This document shows positions 12,409 to 22,532 of a stretch of 64,000 nt of DNA, in pieces; the stretch's first letter is position 1, and each line of letters begins with the position of its first letter. Both the position numbers and the translations under genes were made by a program. The stretch covers positions 248,001 through 312,000 of the forward strand of contig JADNRZ010000033.1 in the NCBI GenBank assembly GCA_015501605.1, given 5' to 3'. Below the pieces are notes generated by a model that saw only the letters and a list, made by a program, of their open reading frames with translations, had not been told where the DNA came from and did not search any database. The DNA is from Panaeolus papilionaceus (Eukaryota; Basidiomycota; Agaricomycetes; Agaricales).

Positions 12409-13059
12409 AGCCTTGTAAGCTAGATTCATACATGAACCACTGGATTTAGGCAGTGGGGTCTTAAGCAGTCAGTCTGCTGGGGAAATGTAGATAATGGGCT
12501 TTTAGCATAGATAAGAGAGCAGGGGCATAGATAATGGGTTCTGGGATGGGTGGGTGATGTAAATAGATGTAAACATACCTATATTTGAGGGCAGGTTGGG
12601 TCTTTGGGTTGTTGGGCAGGTTGGGTGAGGGTAGAATGGGGCGGGGACACTTGAATTAATGTCTAGAATATGTATATAAATATTCCCAATAATTAGCGCG
12701 CCCCTCCGGGGGCGGGAATGGCTGGATGCAGACAGGGTGGTTTGGATGTACTTCAGATAGGGGCTTCACTAATTATACTTTGTTTTTTACTGGATGAAAT
12801 GGCTCCAGAGAGCATATATTAAATCTACTATATAATTCTAATTATTTTCAGCTATTTCCGGGGTGCTAGATGGTTGGGAATGGGTGGATGCAAAGCTGGA
12901 GGTTTGGATGATGTTCTGAAAATAGACGGATGTGGATGAGCTCTATAAATAGAATGATTGATGGGAGCTCGGGCATACTGGACTTAAACAGACTTGTGCA
13001 CCAGCAGCACTGCATCTACAAAATTACCTTTTCAAGACGACTTGGTTGAAATCAAACAA
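12409..13059 (+). repeat. KDZ left terminal inverted repeat
   Basis: Reverse complement of 27410-28095, near-perfect from TTTAGGCAGTGGGGTC inward to GAAATCAAACAA. The outermost 30 bases are more diverged. The transposase reading frame may end just inside it. Confidence 0.85.
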
Positions 13060-16000
13060 ACCGATGTCATTGAAATAAATAGAAATAAAATTATGTAGGA
13101 AAATAAACAATTAAAACAGTAGACAGACTCATCATCTAAAAGGTCAGCCTGACTATCGACCTCCTCCTCTGATATATTGTCCTCATCATCCCCCATGTCC
13201 TCCTCCTGCTCTTCCTCATCATCCTCGTCCAGGTTCACCATGTCCTCGGGTTTGAAGTCCTTAATGGGGCCAGCCACATCTCCTTGAAAAGCTCTGCAAG
13301 GGCTAGCTGGTGCTTTGATCTTACAGTTGCATAGGCGGTCAATGCTTCAAGCAGCGCCTTATCAACCCTAGACCTTGGATTGGTTCTTGCCAGCCACCAC
13401 CGTGACTTCCACTCCAAATAGGCCAGGGTTCTCCTCATTTCCTCCTGGAGGAGAAGCACCTCCTCTCTGGCTCTATTCGCCCTTGCTCGGCTCTTACACC
13501 ATTCCACCATCAAAACCAGATCGCCCCCATCCTCTCCATCCTCCAACAGTTCCTTAGCCTGGAGCCATATCCACGACAACATTCTGTACGTCTCTCCTGT
13601 ATTATCCCTCTTGGATCTCTCCTCAGGTAATAGACTGAAATCCTCGGTTTCTAGCGGCATCTCCTGTAACTCCATATCCACATCCATGTCCTCATCCTCT
13701 ACAACACCCTTCCTTGGAACCGTCTTCTTCAGCTTGTTTGGGTCCTGGTAGCTCCGAATGTCGTTATCCAGAAGTACACGAAGCCACTGCTCCCAGGAGC
13801 CTGGGCCTGATAATGCCAGCTTTGCCTCCCTCACCTTCCTATACTTTGCCGCCGCCGCCCTAGCCTTGTCATGGACATGATCTATAATCGCCCTTGAACG
13901 TGTACCCTCCCGCTGACCCCGAATGTTGTCATTCTTAAATTTGACTAGACGGGATTTCATTCTAAGAGTGTGCCTCAAGGTATCAAGGCTGTCGGTACAC
14001 TGGCTAGTTCGAAGTCTTTCTTCCACCTTGGAAACTGCTGGTAGACAGACCTTGGACCTCTCCTGGTCGGGAATAAGGGATGGAAGCCATATGATCTGGT
14101 CCTCAGGATGGATGGGGGTGGCAGGAGCGGAAGAGGTTGAGGTTGAGGAATGGGCAGGGAGGGAGTTTCGGTATTGGGAGAGGCCAGGCATGTGAACGGG
14201 ATACTGCTGTTGAAATGCCTGTATCCTGGCGGTAAGGGCATTCCTCTGCTCAGTCAGGCCCCCCTCCTGCTTAGCCATTGCCTGAGCAACCAGGTCTTTT
14301 GCAAGGCGTTGAATTCTACGTCTAAAACTGTTAATCAGGTCACAGCTGAGGAGTGAAGAGGGGACTTACTGCGTATCCTCAATGTCTAGGCCAGTGGTGA
14401 CAAACACGTACGCTGGTGAATACAACACTGGCTTGTTTTTCTCTCGCTTCAACCGCTTTTCCTCCTCCTGAGCCAACTCCTTCCTGACCTCTGCTTCTGA
14501 GACGGCTTTATGACGAAATTAGGCTTTGAAAATGAACAGGAGTGGAAAAGATGGCTCACCAACGTCACTGAGCTCATATGGGTTCTTCTTTGTTTTTGGA
14601 TGCCCCTCTTCCTCCCAATCTACGCACATCTTCTCCCACTTTTCAACAAGCTCCTTTGGAAGAGACTTGGTTAAACTCCTGTGAGCCTCCACCTGAAGAT
14701 TCCGCTCTGCTAATGCAGAGCAGTATTTCCAAGCCAATGTCAACCCCATAGTGATATACTTGAGGTAATTCCAAAAACTGAAATGGTCGTCCAGCATGTC
14801 ACTTTGGGGTCCCTCACCCATGGTTTTTGTGGAGTTGCTGACGGGGTTGTGACCAGACCACACGTGTTCCGGTACCTCCATATCAGAGTGTCCAGCACCA
14901 GGTATGAAATTTAAGGAGTACATATGATGGTTTTCGACCTGGTGCATAGGCTCATGAAGTTTGGGAACAGCAGGGATAAATTTTGTTGAGGGAGAGGGAC
15001 GGAGGTTGATTGGAAATCGTGGATTGTGTAGTTGGCTGAAGAGATTGGTGAACCATTGGCATGCAATATCGTAGCTAATGAGAACACACAGCAGTGGGAT
15101 GAAACCAGCAGGGGTGGAGGAGGTGCTGGGGGTAAAGCTTTGAATGGAAGAGGCGAATACGTAGTCCATGTTGGAGTATCTGGGATCAATTGACATCAAT
15201 TTTAAAAGGGTCATAGAAGGGAATGTTGGTGCACCTTTCCCCCTTCTGCAAGTTCCCTACCGCATTGGGAAAAATCATCTCACTTCTTCCACAAAACGCC
15301 CCACCAACGCCAGTAAAACGAAGACCATGTGAGAAACGTGTATTTGCCTGTGCAAGGGCCTGGAAGCCTACACACGTACTGATCTAATTCATGTATATTA
15401 GATAGAGAGCAACCACAGTGTTAAAGTCCGACTGACCTCCGATTCATTCACAAATTGCTTAATGTAGTTGTTATAATCCTCTCAAGGAACCATGTAGGCC
15501 AAGCCTATGCCCAACCCTGGATCCTGACTTATGGTCGAAACGAGCTGATTCTTCAGGCGGAAGTTGGCATCCATGCAAGCAAAAAGCATATATAGGAACC
15601 TGAAAAGATAGTCAGATATAAATGAGATAAGGGAGAAAGTGAAGCGTACCTCATACTATCTGGAGCCTTTTCCCAGCCAATGGGTAGATTCACCCCTGGC
15701 CTTGCACACGAAGGGCATGGTAGAGCAAGCTTGCCCGGCTTTGTCGCATCTGGACCTAAGGGATCATGACCTCTTCCCCCCCACTTTAAAAGTTTTAGAT
15801 GCCGCCACTGCAGGCACATCCTAAATAGAGCTCTGTATCTTGACTTGGGTCTTGTTAGACCGGTGTTGTTGGTCATTTTTTCCAGACTCAGATAGAAGTC
15901 GTATGTCGCAGCCTTAGTGGTAAGGGCGAGCTTGTGGAGGAGGTCAAGGAGTTCAAATGTAGCGTATGTTTGGATGACGTGTTGGGAGGCAGGATACAGG

Positions 16001-16905
16001 TGGCGTCGAAGAAGCTGAATGTGGTGGGGCTCAGCTTTTGTGCAGCCACAGTACTGAAAATCGACCTCATGGATGCCATTGGTGTGCAGAACCACTAAGG
16101 ATGTGTGACATGGTGAGGGAGCGTCGCAACGATTACTGGCATGGTTAAGGACTATCTTTAATCCCATGGACTTCAGAGAGACGGATTCAAAATGGGTTCC
16201 ATTCCACTTCTGTAAAATCTTTAGCAGGTTATAGCAAGTGTATCAGAAATGTACATACCTGTATTCTGTGTAAGGGCAACCTCCAGTGTCGCCGAACACA
16301 ACACTCCTTGCACACTAAATCCGGCACAAAACACTCCGATTCACACCGATACAGAGCAGGGCCAGGCTTTTCAGTTCGAGAGGCAAGACAATCAGGACAG
16401 GACGTTGAGCCGCGGTATTCACCGCGACCAGCATGATGGAGGATTTCATCAAGGTAGGTGGAACGGTGCACCTGCCTCCATACCTTGTTTGGTCGACGCT
16501 GCCGGAAATAACATCAAATTTTGATGGATATGCCATCCAATGAACTAATGCACTCACTGATTGCTCTGATCGCTTTTTTTTAGGAGCCTGAGCAGGTGCT
16601 TCATCCATAACATGGGCCTCAACAGCAGCATCAAAGGCATCGCTGTTGTCATCGAGAGCGTAGGTGCTGTCTTCATTTGGTGCCCATGACATGGCATTTA
16701 ACCAATCTTCATTTGACTGCACCACAGTGACACTAGAGCTTGGAATTGAAAAACCTCCCCCAGGTCCGTATCTCAAGAGGACAGCCTCTCAAGCTTCCAC
16801 ATTTCAGTAGTCGTCATTGCCAAAACTTATTTCATTTGAGTTAACCCCACCCTCTTTTGCGTTTCGGGCTCTCTTTTGGTTAGCGGGATGGTTAAACGAT
16901 GACAT
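13032..16905 (-). pseudogene. KDZ-family transposase with CxC2-like zinc cluster
   Basis: Eight exons read on the minus strand: 16905-16558, 16498-16259, 16209-15650, 15599-15437, 15383-15235, 15179-14560, 14505-14370 and 14327 onward. Exon 2 holds the treble-clef cysteine cluster (CPDC, YRCESEC, VCKECCVRRH, LPLHRIQ). Exons 5-6 hold the catalytic core: NMDYVFASS, ISYDIACQW, EVPEHVWSGHNP and MLDDHFSFWN. Exon 8 holds the family's long C-terminal helical region (LIPDQERSKVCLP, NIRGQREGTRSR, GPGSWEQWLRVLL) and ends in a highly acidic tail. In-frame TGA stops lie at 16806-16804, 16791-16789 and 15484-15482, each where Arg fits. A one-base frame change near 13270 separates the acidic tail. The start at 16905 (MSSFNHPANQ) gives an unbroken frame apart from the TGAs. 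It is transcribed divergently from the TET gene. Inactive as written. Confidence 0.85.
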
Positions 16906-17168
16906 TGGAAGGGCGGTATTAGAGCTATGGGCACGACGAGACAAGGTTATGAGGGAGAGAATCTGCGTTATCAAGGTGATTTGAGGGAGACGATAACAAA
17001 GATTACAACTTCTGCCTCACAGTGTTACAAGATAGCAACACCGGTTACACCCACGGGCCCCTATCCCATCACGTGCATGGGATAATCTTTGTTGATTCGG
17101 TATACCGGTGAAAGCTCGTTGAATTCAAACAGCCATCCCTCCCTCAACAACGGCACAGGTCCACAGGA
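16906..17168. promoter_or_regulatory. Divergent intergenic region between KDZ transposase and TET/JBP gene
   Basis: About 260 bp separate the transposase start (16905, minus) from the likely TET start (17169, plus). No other gene fits between, so it should contain both promoters. I cannot point to a clear TATA box. Confidence 0.45.
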
Positions 17169-19031
17169 ATGGCATATACAGGTAAGCAGTGTCCATCAAT
17201 CCTAGACCCCCCTCCCCCATGTCGATTTAGAGCGGCGCTGTGGGACGGTTGTCTGAGAAGCACTCTGCCCAGGAGCACGCTCAGACAGGCCAACCCTCAG
17301 CAAACCCTTGCTCAGGCATACAACCACTGTGGGACGGCTGTCTGAGAAGCACTCTGCTCGGGAGCACGCTCAGACCCACAGCATCTTTTTCACAAAAAAT
17401 TATTCCTTGTGGATAGTGCATATCTCTGACCAACGATGCCTAGATGCTGAATATAATGACCTGTTGGAAGGCTCCAAGGTGCGTATCATTTTAACAGTGC
17501 TGTTACCCAGGCGACATTAACCAGGGGTAGACCATCATCGCAGACTACAACAACTTTGATCTTGCCATGCTGGTACGGCAGAGCATTCAACACGATGGTC
17601 AGTCGTTGAACGATGATCTCTTCAGTCTATCCCCGCTCAGTAGCCCTGACCCCAGCCCCCCATCTAGCCCCAGGCATGGCACCATTTCTCTGCCCCCCAC
17701 AATCGATGCTATTCATCCCATGACCTCTTCAAAACCTCCTTCAAACTTGACCCAAGCCCCCATTTCTGATCGTGTAAAGTCGCAGAAGGACAAGCATAAA
17801 GCACGATCCCACCGATTGAGAAGCCAGTGGAGGAAAAACCAGCAGGCCTCCCAATTCTCAACTGCAGCAAATCCCGCCTTTATCAACAGGCACCCACCAT
17901 CTCAGAACCCCATTCATACCAGCGTGGATGTTACACAATGTGCCACAACAAAGTCGGGATTCATTGCACAGAAAACCGAGTATGATGAAAGGACAAGCTA
18001 TTGTCTCAAGGCTTTCATCGGGGAGAAGGCCAGGTTTGAGGTTTTTCGACTTGAGAGATGGGATGGACGGTGAGTACCCCCCTGCCATATCTAATATTGT
18101 GCTAACAGGCGGGTATGCAGGGTCAGCAAACCCATTTATGACAGTCAACGTCGCCTGGTTGCCATCCTCAGTGGTCAACCAGCAGATTGCCCTGGCTGCC
18201 TTGACTGGAATGCGATGACGACACGAGCAGCACAGCGGATGAGACATGTTCAGAACGTCATTACCAGGAGGATTCATCGACGACGACTTTCTTACCCTGA
18301 GGTGCGGTGTATCCTACGGGGGTGGTCAGTCCCAGCCAGGCAATTTAGTCAACAGCAAGCATGATGAGGCTCTGCTCAAGGAGTTGAACGAGTCGGAGGA
18401 GTTCAGGAGAATATCAGGGTTCTCGTCATGTACATACACCTGCCTAATACCTCTGCAACCACGCTAATAATGCGATAGCCGCTTTTGCTACGTGGGCCCC
18501 CAAGCTCCACAACCATTATGTAGAAAAGCTCAGTGCTTTGTATGAGCACGACCCAACCCTACGCCGCACCTTCCCGAACAGTGTCTTCGCTGCTGCTACA
18601 TACAACCTTGGACCACAGAGCGTCTGCTTCCCACACACTGACTTTGCCAACCTCGCCTTTGGATGGTGCGCTGTTGTCTCCTTGGGCAACTTCGACTATA
18701 CCAAGGGGGGCCATTTAATCCTTTTTCAATGCTGCCTTGTCGTAGAGTTCCCCCTGGCTCTTTGATTCTATTTCCTTCTGCTGCTATTACGCATGCCAAC
18801 ACAGCCATCCAAGACAATGAGGATAGATTTTCCTTCACCCAGTACTCTGCTGGGGGTCTTTTCAGATGGGTTGAGCACGGGTTTAAAACCGTTGATGACT
18901 ATCTTGAGGGAATGACGAAGGCTGAGCTGAAGGCAGCGGAGGATCAGAACTCTGTTCGCTGGCAGGAGGGATTGGACCTATTACCCAGGGCTGAGCACAT
19001 GAACCCACCAAAGGTGCTGGGGGCTGTCTAA
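17169..19031 (+). pseudogene. TET/JBP-family 2-oxoglutarate/Fe(II) dioxygenase
   Basis: The family oxidises 5-methylcytosine or thymine in DNA. The double-stranded beta-helix is clear: GVSYGGGQSQPGNL, ATWAPKLHNHY, NSVFAAATYNLGP, then the metal motif PHTDFANLAFGW (His 18634-18636, Asp 18640-18642), PPGSLILFPS, the distal His in THANTAI (18792-18794), and RFSFTQYSAGGLFRW with the 2-oxoglutarate-binding Arg. The N-terminal half is basic and Ser/Pro-rich (HKARSHRLRSQWRK). Introns include 17479-17530 and 18070-18120, and one near 18437-18479. Two lesions break the frame: one extra base near 18296-18303, before GVSYGGG, and one missing C in the run at ~18753, where VEFPPGS is expected but CCCCC is found. 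The 5' end is uncertain. ATG 17169 followed by an intron fits the frame but meets a TGA at 17254. The active-site residues are intact, but the gene is broken as written. Homopolymer assembly error could explain one lesion. Confidence 0.85.
17238..17375 (+). repeat. 49 bp direct repeat, period 89
   Basis: CTGTGGGACGG...GCACGCTCAGAC occurs at 17238-17286 and again at 17327-17375 with about three differences. It lies in the 5' part of the TET gene, and the two copies would be read in different frames. Confidence 0.75.
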
Positions 19032-19711
19032 TATTTTGAAAGCCTGTTAGTCTACGAACTTAGTATACCCGCATCGTATAAAAATATCTAGAGAATTTTA
19101 AATGGAATCTGTGACTGCCATGTTGATTTAAAATTTGAGATAGCCGTTATAAGGGATAGGTCGACCATTCACCATGGTGATTTCGGGTTTTGGCTATAAA
19201 AGGCTCGTTGAAATATCTATCCACAGGTTGAAATATGCCCCCCACAGCGACGAAAGCACTACAAAACGCATTGTATGTGTTGCGGCTACGTTTCTATGTT
19301 TTTTTTAGGGTAGGGATTTGAGGTACGATGATGCACAATGGGTTTCAATATTAATGCACAATATCAAAGCAAAACCTTAGTGTCATACTCAGATGGCGAC
19401 ATTAGCTGTGTTTAAGTTAGTGAACTTCTCTGATAATTTACCAAAACATGAGTTATAATCAATTTTATGTTGAAATTGACTATAATTCATAGTCAAAGAC
19501 TATGAAAATGGCTATGGAACTTGTTTTTATCATATACTGGATGATTCAAGTTCATCGCCCAAAGTGGTATTTGATTAATCATATTACCATTTTTAGAACT
19601 TTCTTCCATTTTCGGACGTTGACATTTAAGTGTTCAGGGGGTATTCGCGTATTCAACGGGTTGATGTTTTGAACCACAACCATCACCATCACACAGTTGG
19701 GATATAAAGAA
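19032..19711. other. AT-rich intergenic stretch inside the KDZ element
   Basis: TET 3' flank and probable promoter of the next gene. No coding signal was seen. Confidence 0.4.
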
Positions 19712-20203
19712 ATGAAGAAAACCTCCAAGCGTGAATCAAAACGCGTGAGCTATATTCGGTATGTTCTCATTTTGTAGCCACTCATTTATTTATTGTCAAA
19801 CTTATATATATATTTGCATGTCAACAGTAATATTGACAAGGAAAGAGAAAAAGCCAGATACAGAGCACAAAGGTGGGTAGACTCAACTGCTGCACCTTTT
19901 AGTTAACCTAATGTGAATTCTAAATTTTCCCAGATGAAGAGAAGCAGAGACGGTGGACGAAGCTGAGAGCAGACGAGCCAAACACCGAGCCACTCAAGCG
20001 AGGTACTGCAAAGCAAACTGGTTACCCTTGAAAATACAATCATGGCAGTATTGGTGCATACCAATACACAGGATTCAATTGATACTAACTTATGGTAATC
20101 AAAAAAACGTAGCCGTGACATTAAATGGAAGTTGGCCAAAGAAAAGGATGAGGTGGAATACCATGAATACATGGAAAAGGGGGATGCGGTGCTGGGAGTT
20201 TGA
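19712..20203 (+). CDS. Small highly basic protein (about 96 residues), KDZ cargo
   Basis: Four exons join in frame: 19712-19758, 19828-19872, 19940-20047 and 20113-20203. Introns are 69, 67 and 65 bp with GT-AG ends, and the third contains a TACTAAC-like branch site (ATACTAAC). The predicted protein starts MKKTSKRESKRVSYIR and is very rich in Arg, Lys, Glu and Ala (EREKARYRAQR, RRAKHRATQARY). It ends in an acidic helical tail (AKEKDEVEYHEYMEK). Such a charged helical composition suggests nucleic-acid or protein binding; no named domain is recognised. The acceptor of exon 3 was chosen at 19937-19939 because the nearer CAG at 19931-19933 gives an immediate stop. It lies between the TET gene and the tandem repeats, so it is likely a cargo gene of the transposon. 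Confidence 0.5.
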
Positions 20204-20593
20204 CAGGGTTGTTTGAATGCTATTTCTTCTGTTGTTGTTTTAAAAAAGTAACAGTCAATAGAAATCAAATTTTAACCGTTTCAGTTTAGAAGATAAATTA
20301 CAGCGGCTTTCTTAATGGTCCCCACAAAAAAAATCAGCTTTTTTCGGGATCATTATAAGTGGTTACTGTGTAGACGCAGTCAATTGGGGTTTCCCTTTAT
20401 GCCGGTTGTTGGTCCACGTAGATGCCTTTTCTCTCTGCTTGGAGGCAATGAATGTATCACTCCATATTTTGATCAGGGTTGATACCACACATTGACCACT
20501 GCTTGAACGAAGGAGTTAACTTTGTACAAGGAATGATGGACTGCTGCTTTGTTGCCATCAGAAATGCTCTGGCGAAGGGTCAACACCTCCAAT

Positions 20594-20870
20594 ATTCTGT
20601 GTTTGGGTAGTCGTCCGAAGGAACGACTGCCTACACACAGTCCTGCAGACAATGCTTGACTTCCTATAGGCAGTCAGTTGAGTTGGTATGTTCACCCCCA
20701 TATTTGGTAACTTGGATGAGACAGGTGGTTTGATTCTGTGTTTCAGCAGTCAACTGAAGGAACGACTGCCTAAACACAGTCCTGCAGATGGTGCTTGGCT
20801 TCCTATAGGCAGTCGGTCGGGGTTGGTATGCTCACTCCCTTATTCGGCAACGTGGATGGGATGGGCGGTT
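20594..20870 (+). repeat. 138 bp tandem duplication with KDZ terminal motif
   Basis: Two copies start at 20594 and 20732 (TTCTGTGTTT, then GAAGGAACGACTGCCTA). Each contains ACTGCCTA-ACACAGTCCTG, which also occurs in the right terminal repeat at about 28013 and 28048 and, inverted, at the left end near 12440. Confidence 0.75.
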
Positions 20871-21201
20871 GGTCATGAAACAGGCGGCTAACTAGTATAA
20901 CCCATAAGCAGAGGGTACAGGGGGCTCAACTCCCTCAAAATTATCTCAGAAAGTTGTATTTATTTCGTCCAAGAAGGGATAGACATATGTACAAGGGTGT
21001 AAGGACAGACTAAGGTCAGCAAAATAAATCAAGGTCAAAAGGAGTGGAATGACGAGTATGATGTGCAGTGAGGGGGGGTAAGGACAGGCAAAGGTTGGTA
21101 AGAGAAATTTGAGGTTAAAAGAAGGGGAAAGGCGAGTTCTAATTTGCAACTAAAATTGGATGAGGATAATAGAAGGTAGTGGTGGATCTACAACTTGGAA
21201 A
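20871..21201. other. No gene recognised
   Basis: 3' flank of the following minus-strand gene. It contains two similar AGGACAG-rich segments (near 21002 and 21083) that look like a local duplication. Confidence 0.35.
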
Positions 21202-22135
21202 CTAATCCTTGGCCCTTCGTTTACCAGAGCATTTCAATTCCGATGGTTTATTCTCCTTATCATCATCGTCCTTGGGCTTAGGAGCTGTGGGCCTTTCATC
21301 CTTGGTATCTTCATCAGAGCTATCGCTGAGGACAATTGTCCTGGGAGACTGTGATGAACCTTCAATGAATTCACAACCTTCACGAGCGGTGTTGAGGGTC
21401 GTGCGACGAAAAGCTTCAATACTGGCAAGGTGGGACGGAAGACCTTGGCGCAGGGCAGCCTGATAGATCAGCGACCTTTCCAGAACGAGCTCCTCCCTCC
21501 AGTCTGTGCGTTGCTCGTCCTGCAGAGAACGACAAGGTTGTTTAGCAGGACGAACAGGGATGACATCGTTGTCATCCTCATCCACCTCACAAGGGTGTCG
21601 TCGAGGGCCCTTTGTCACCTTGATGAAAGTAGCCGGACGTAAACGGTGTAATGGAGGAATGTTGGGCGTGTTGTGTGGGCGAGTATCAGGGCGGGGAAAA
21701 ATTTCGCCATTTCGAGTGGAGATGTGTAGTCGGGGAGGCCATTGTTGTCGGGTAGGGGAATCCAGTTGGGTATAAGGGGCCCTGGATGGTGAGGGAGATA
21801 TGATTTCTATAGGGTTACCAGGGGTTCTTCCTGGTGATAGAGGATGGGTGGTGGAATGCTGGGGTAGCGAAGAACCAGTGCTGGAGGCAACAGTTTCGCG
21901 AACAGGGGCAGATGCAGGGTCGGTAGCCACAAGTGCACCAGCTCCTGCACCCTCTGTGATGGCTATGTTGACTTGAAACGAATCTTCATAAACAGGAGCA
22001 GGGAGTCCATCGCGGCGAGCCATAGCAGCACGATATGCCCTTTGAGAGGGCTTGTCTAGTATTAAGCTATCAGTGTTTCCAGCATTTGCGGTGAACAAAA
22101 GCACACCTACCTTCTGAGGAAATATTGTTGGTCAT
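21202..22135 (-). CDS. Unknown Pro/Ser-rich protein, KDZ cargo
   Basis: The first exon is 22135-22111 (MTNNISSE). An intron of 55 bp (22110-22056) is followed by one long exon, 22055-21202, giving 292 residues without internal stops. The N-terminus is helical and basic (PSQRAYRAAMARRDGLP). The middle is Pro/Ser/Thr-rich and probably disordered. The C-terminal third has a helical segment (REELVLERSLIYQAALRQ) and then an acidic SDSSDED stretch and a Lys-rich end (KENKPSELKCSGKRRAKD). I do not recognise the family. It is divergent from the gene at 22533, so the two probably share a promoter. It is the only large cargo gene here with an unbroken frame. A DNA-associated accessory role is only a guess from the composition. 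Confidence 0.6.
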
Positions 22136-22532
22136 TGGAATTTGGGATGGGGCCGAAAACAAATAGTTCGACTGAGGACGATTTATTCTCAAGAAATAAA
22201 TAAAGGGTCAACGGGATCATGAAAACAGATACTCATCTGAGATTCTGGTCTGATAGAGTTCGTAGTTCAAGTGGCTCAGAACAAACCGGGCTGAATCTGA
22301 GATGCAGCGAGACCTTGAACCAGGGTGAGCCAGGACTTTGGAAAATATATAAGAGGTTTTAACAACACCATTGGGTTTCCGGTATGCACTGTGTACTAAT
22401 GCCTCCCAAATCCATAAATCCATCATGAACACTGATACCCCCTAGTCTTCTCCAGCAACCAATCTTCGCAATCAAGGTCAGTATTTTGATTGTTAGTCCA
22501 TTACCACAACACTTACCGTGTCTATTATCAGA
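22136..22532. promoter_or_regulatory. Divergent intergenic region between two KDZ cargo genes
   Basis: About 400 bp between start codons of the minus gene (22135) and plus gene (22533). It is likely to hold both promoters. No distinct element was identified. Confidence 0.4.
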
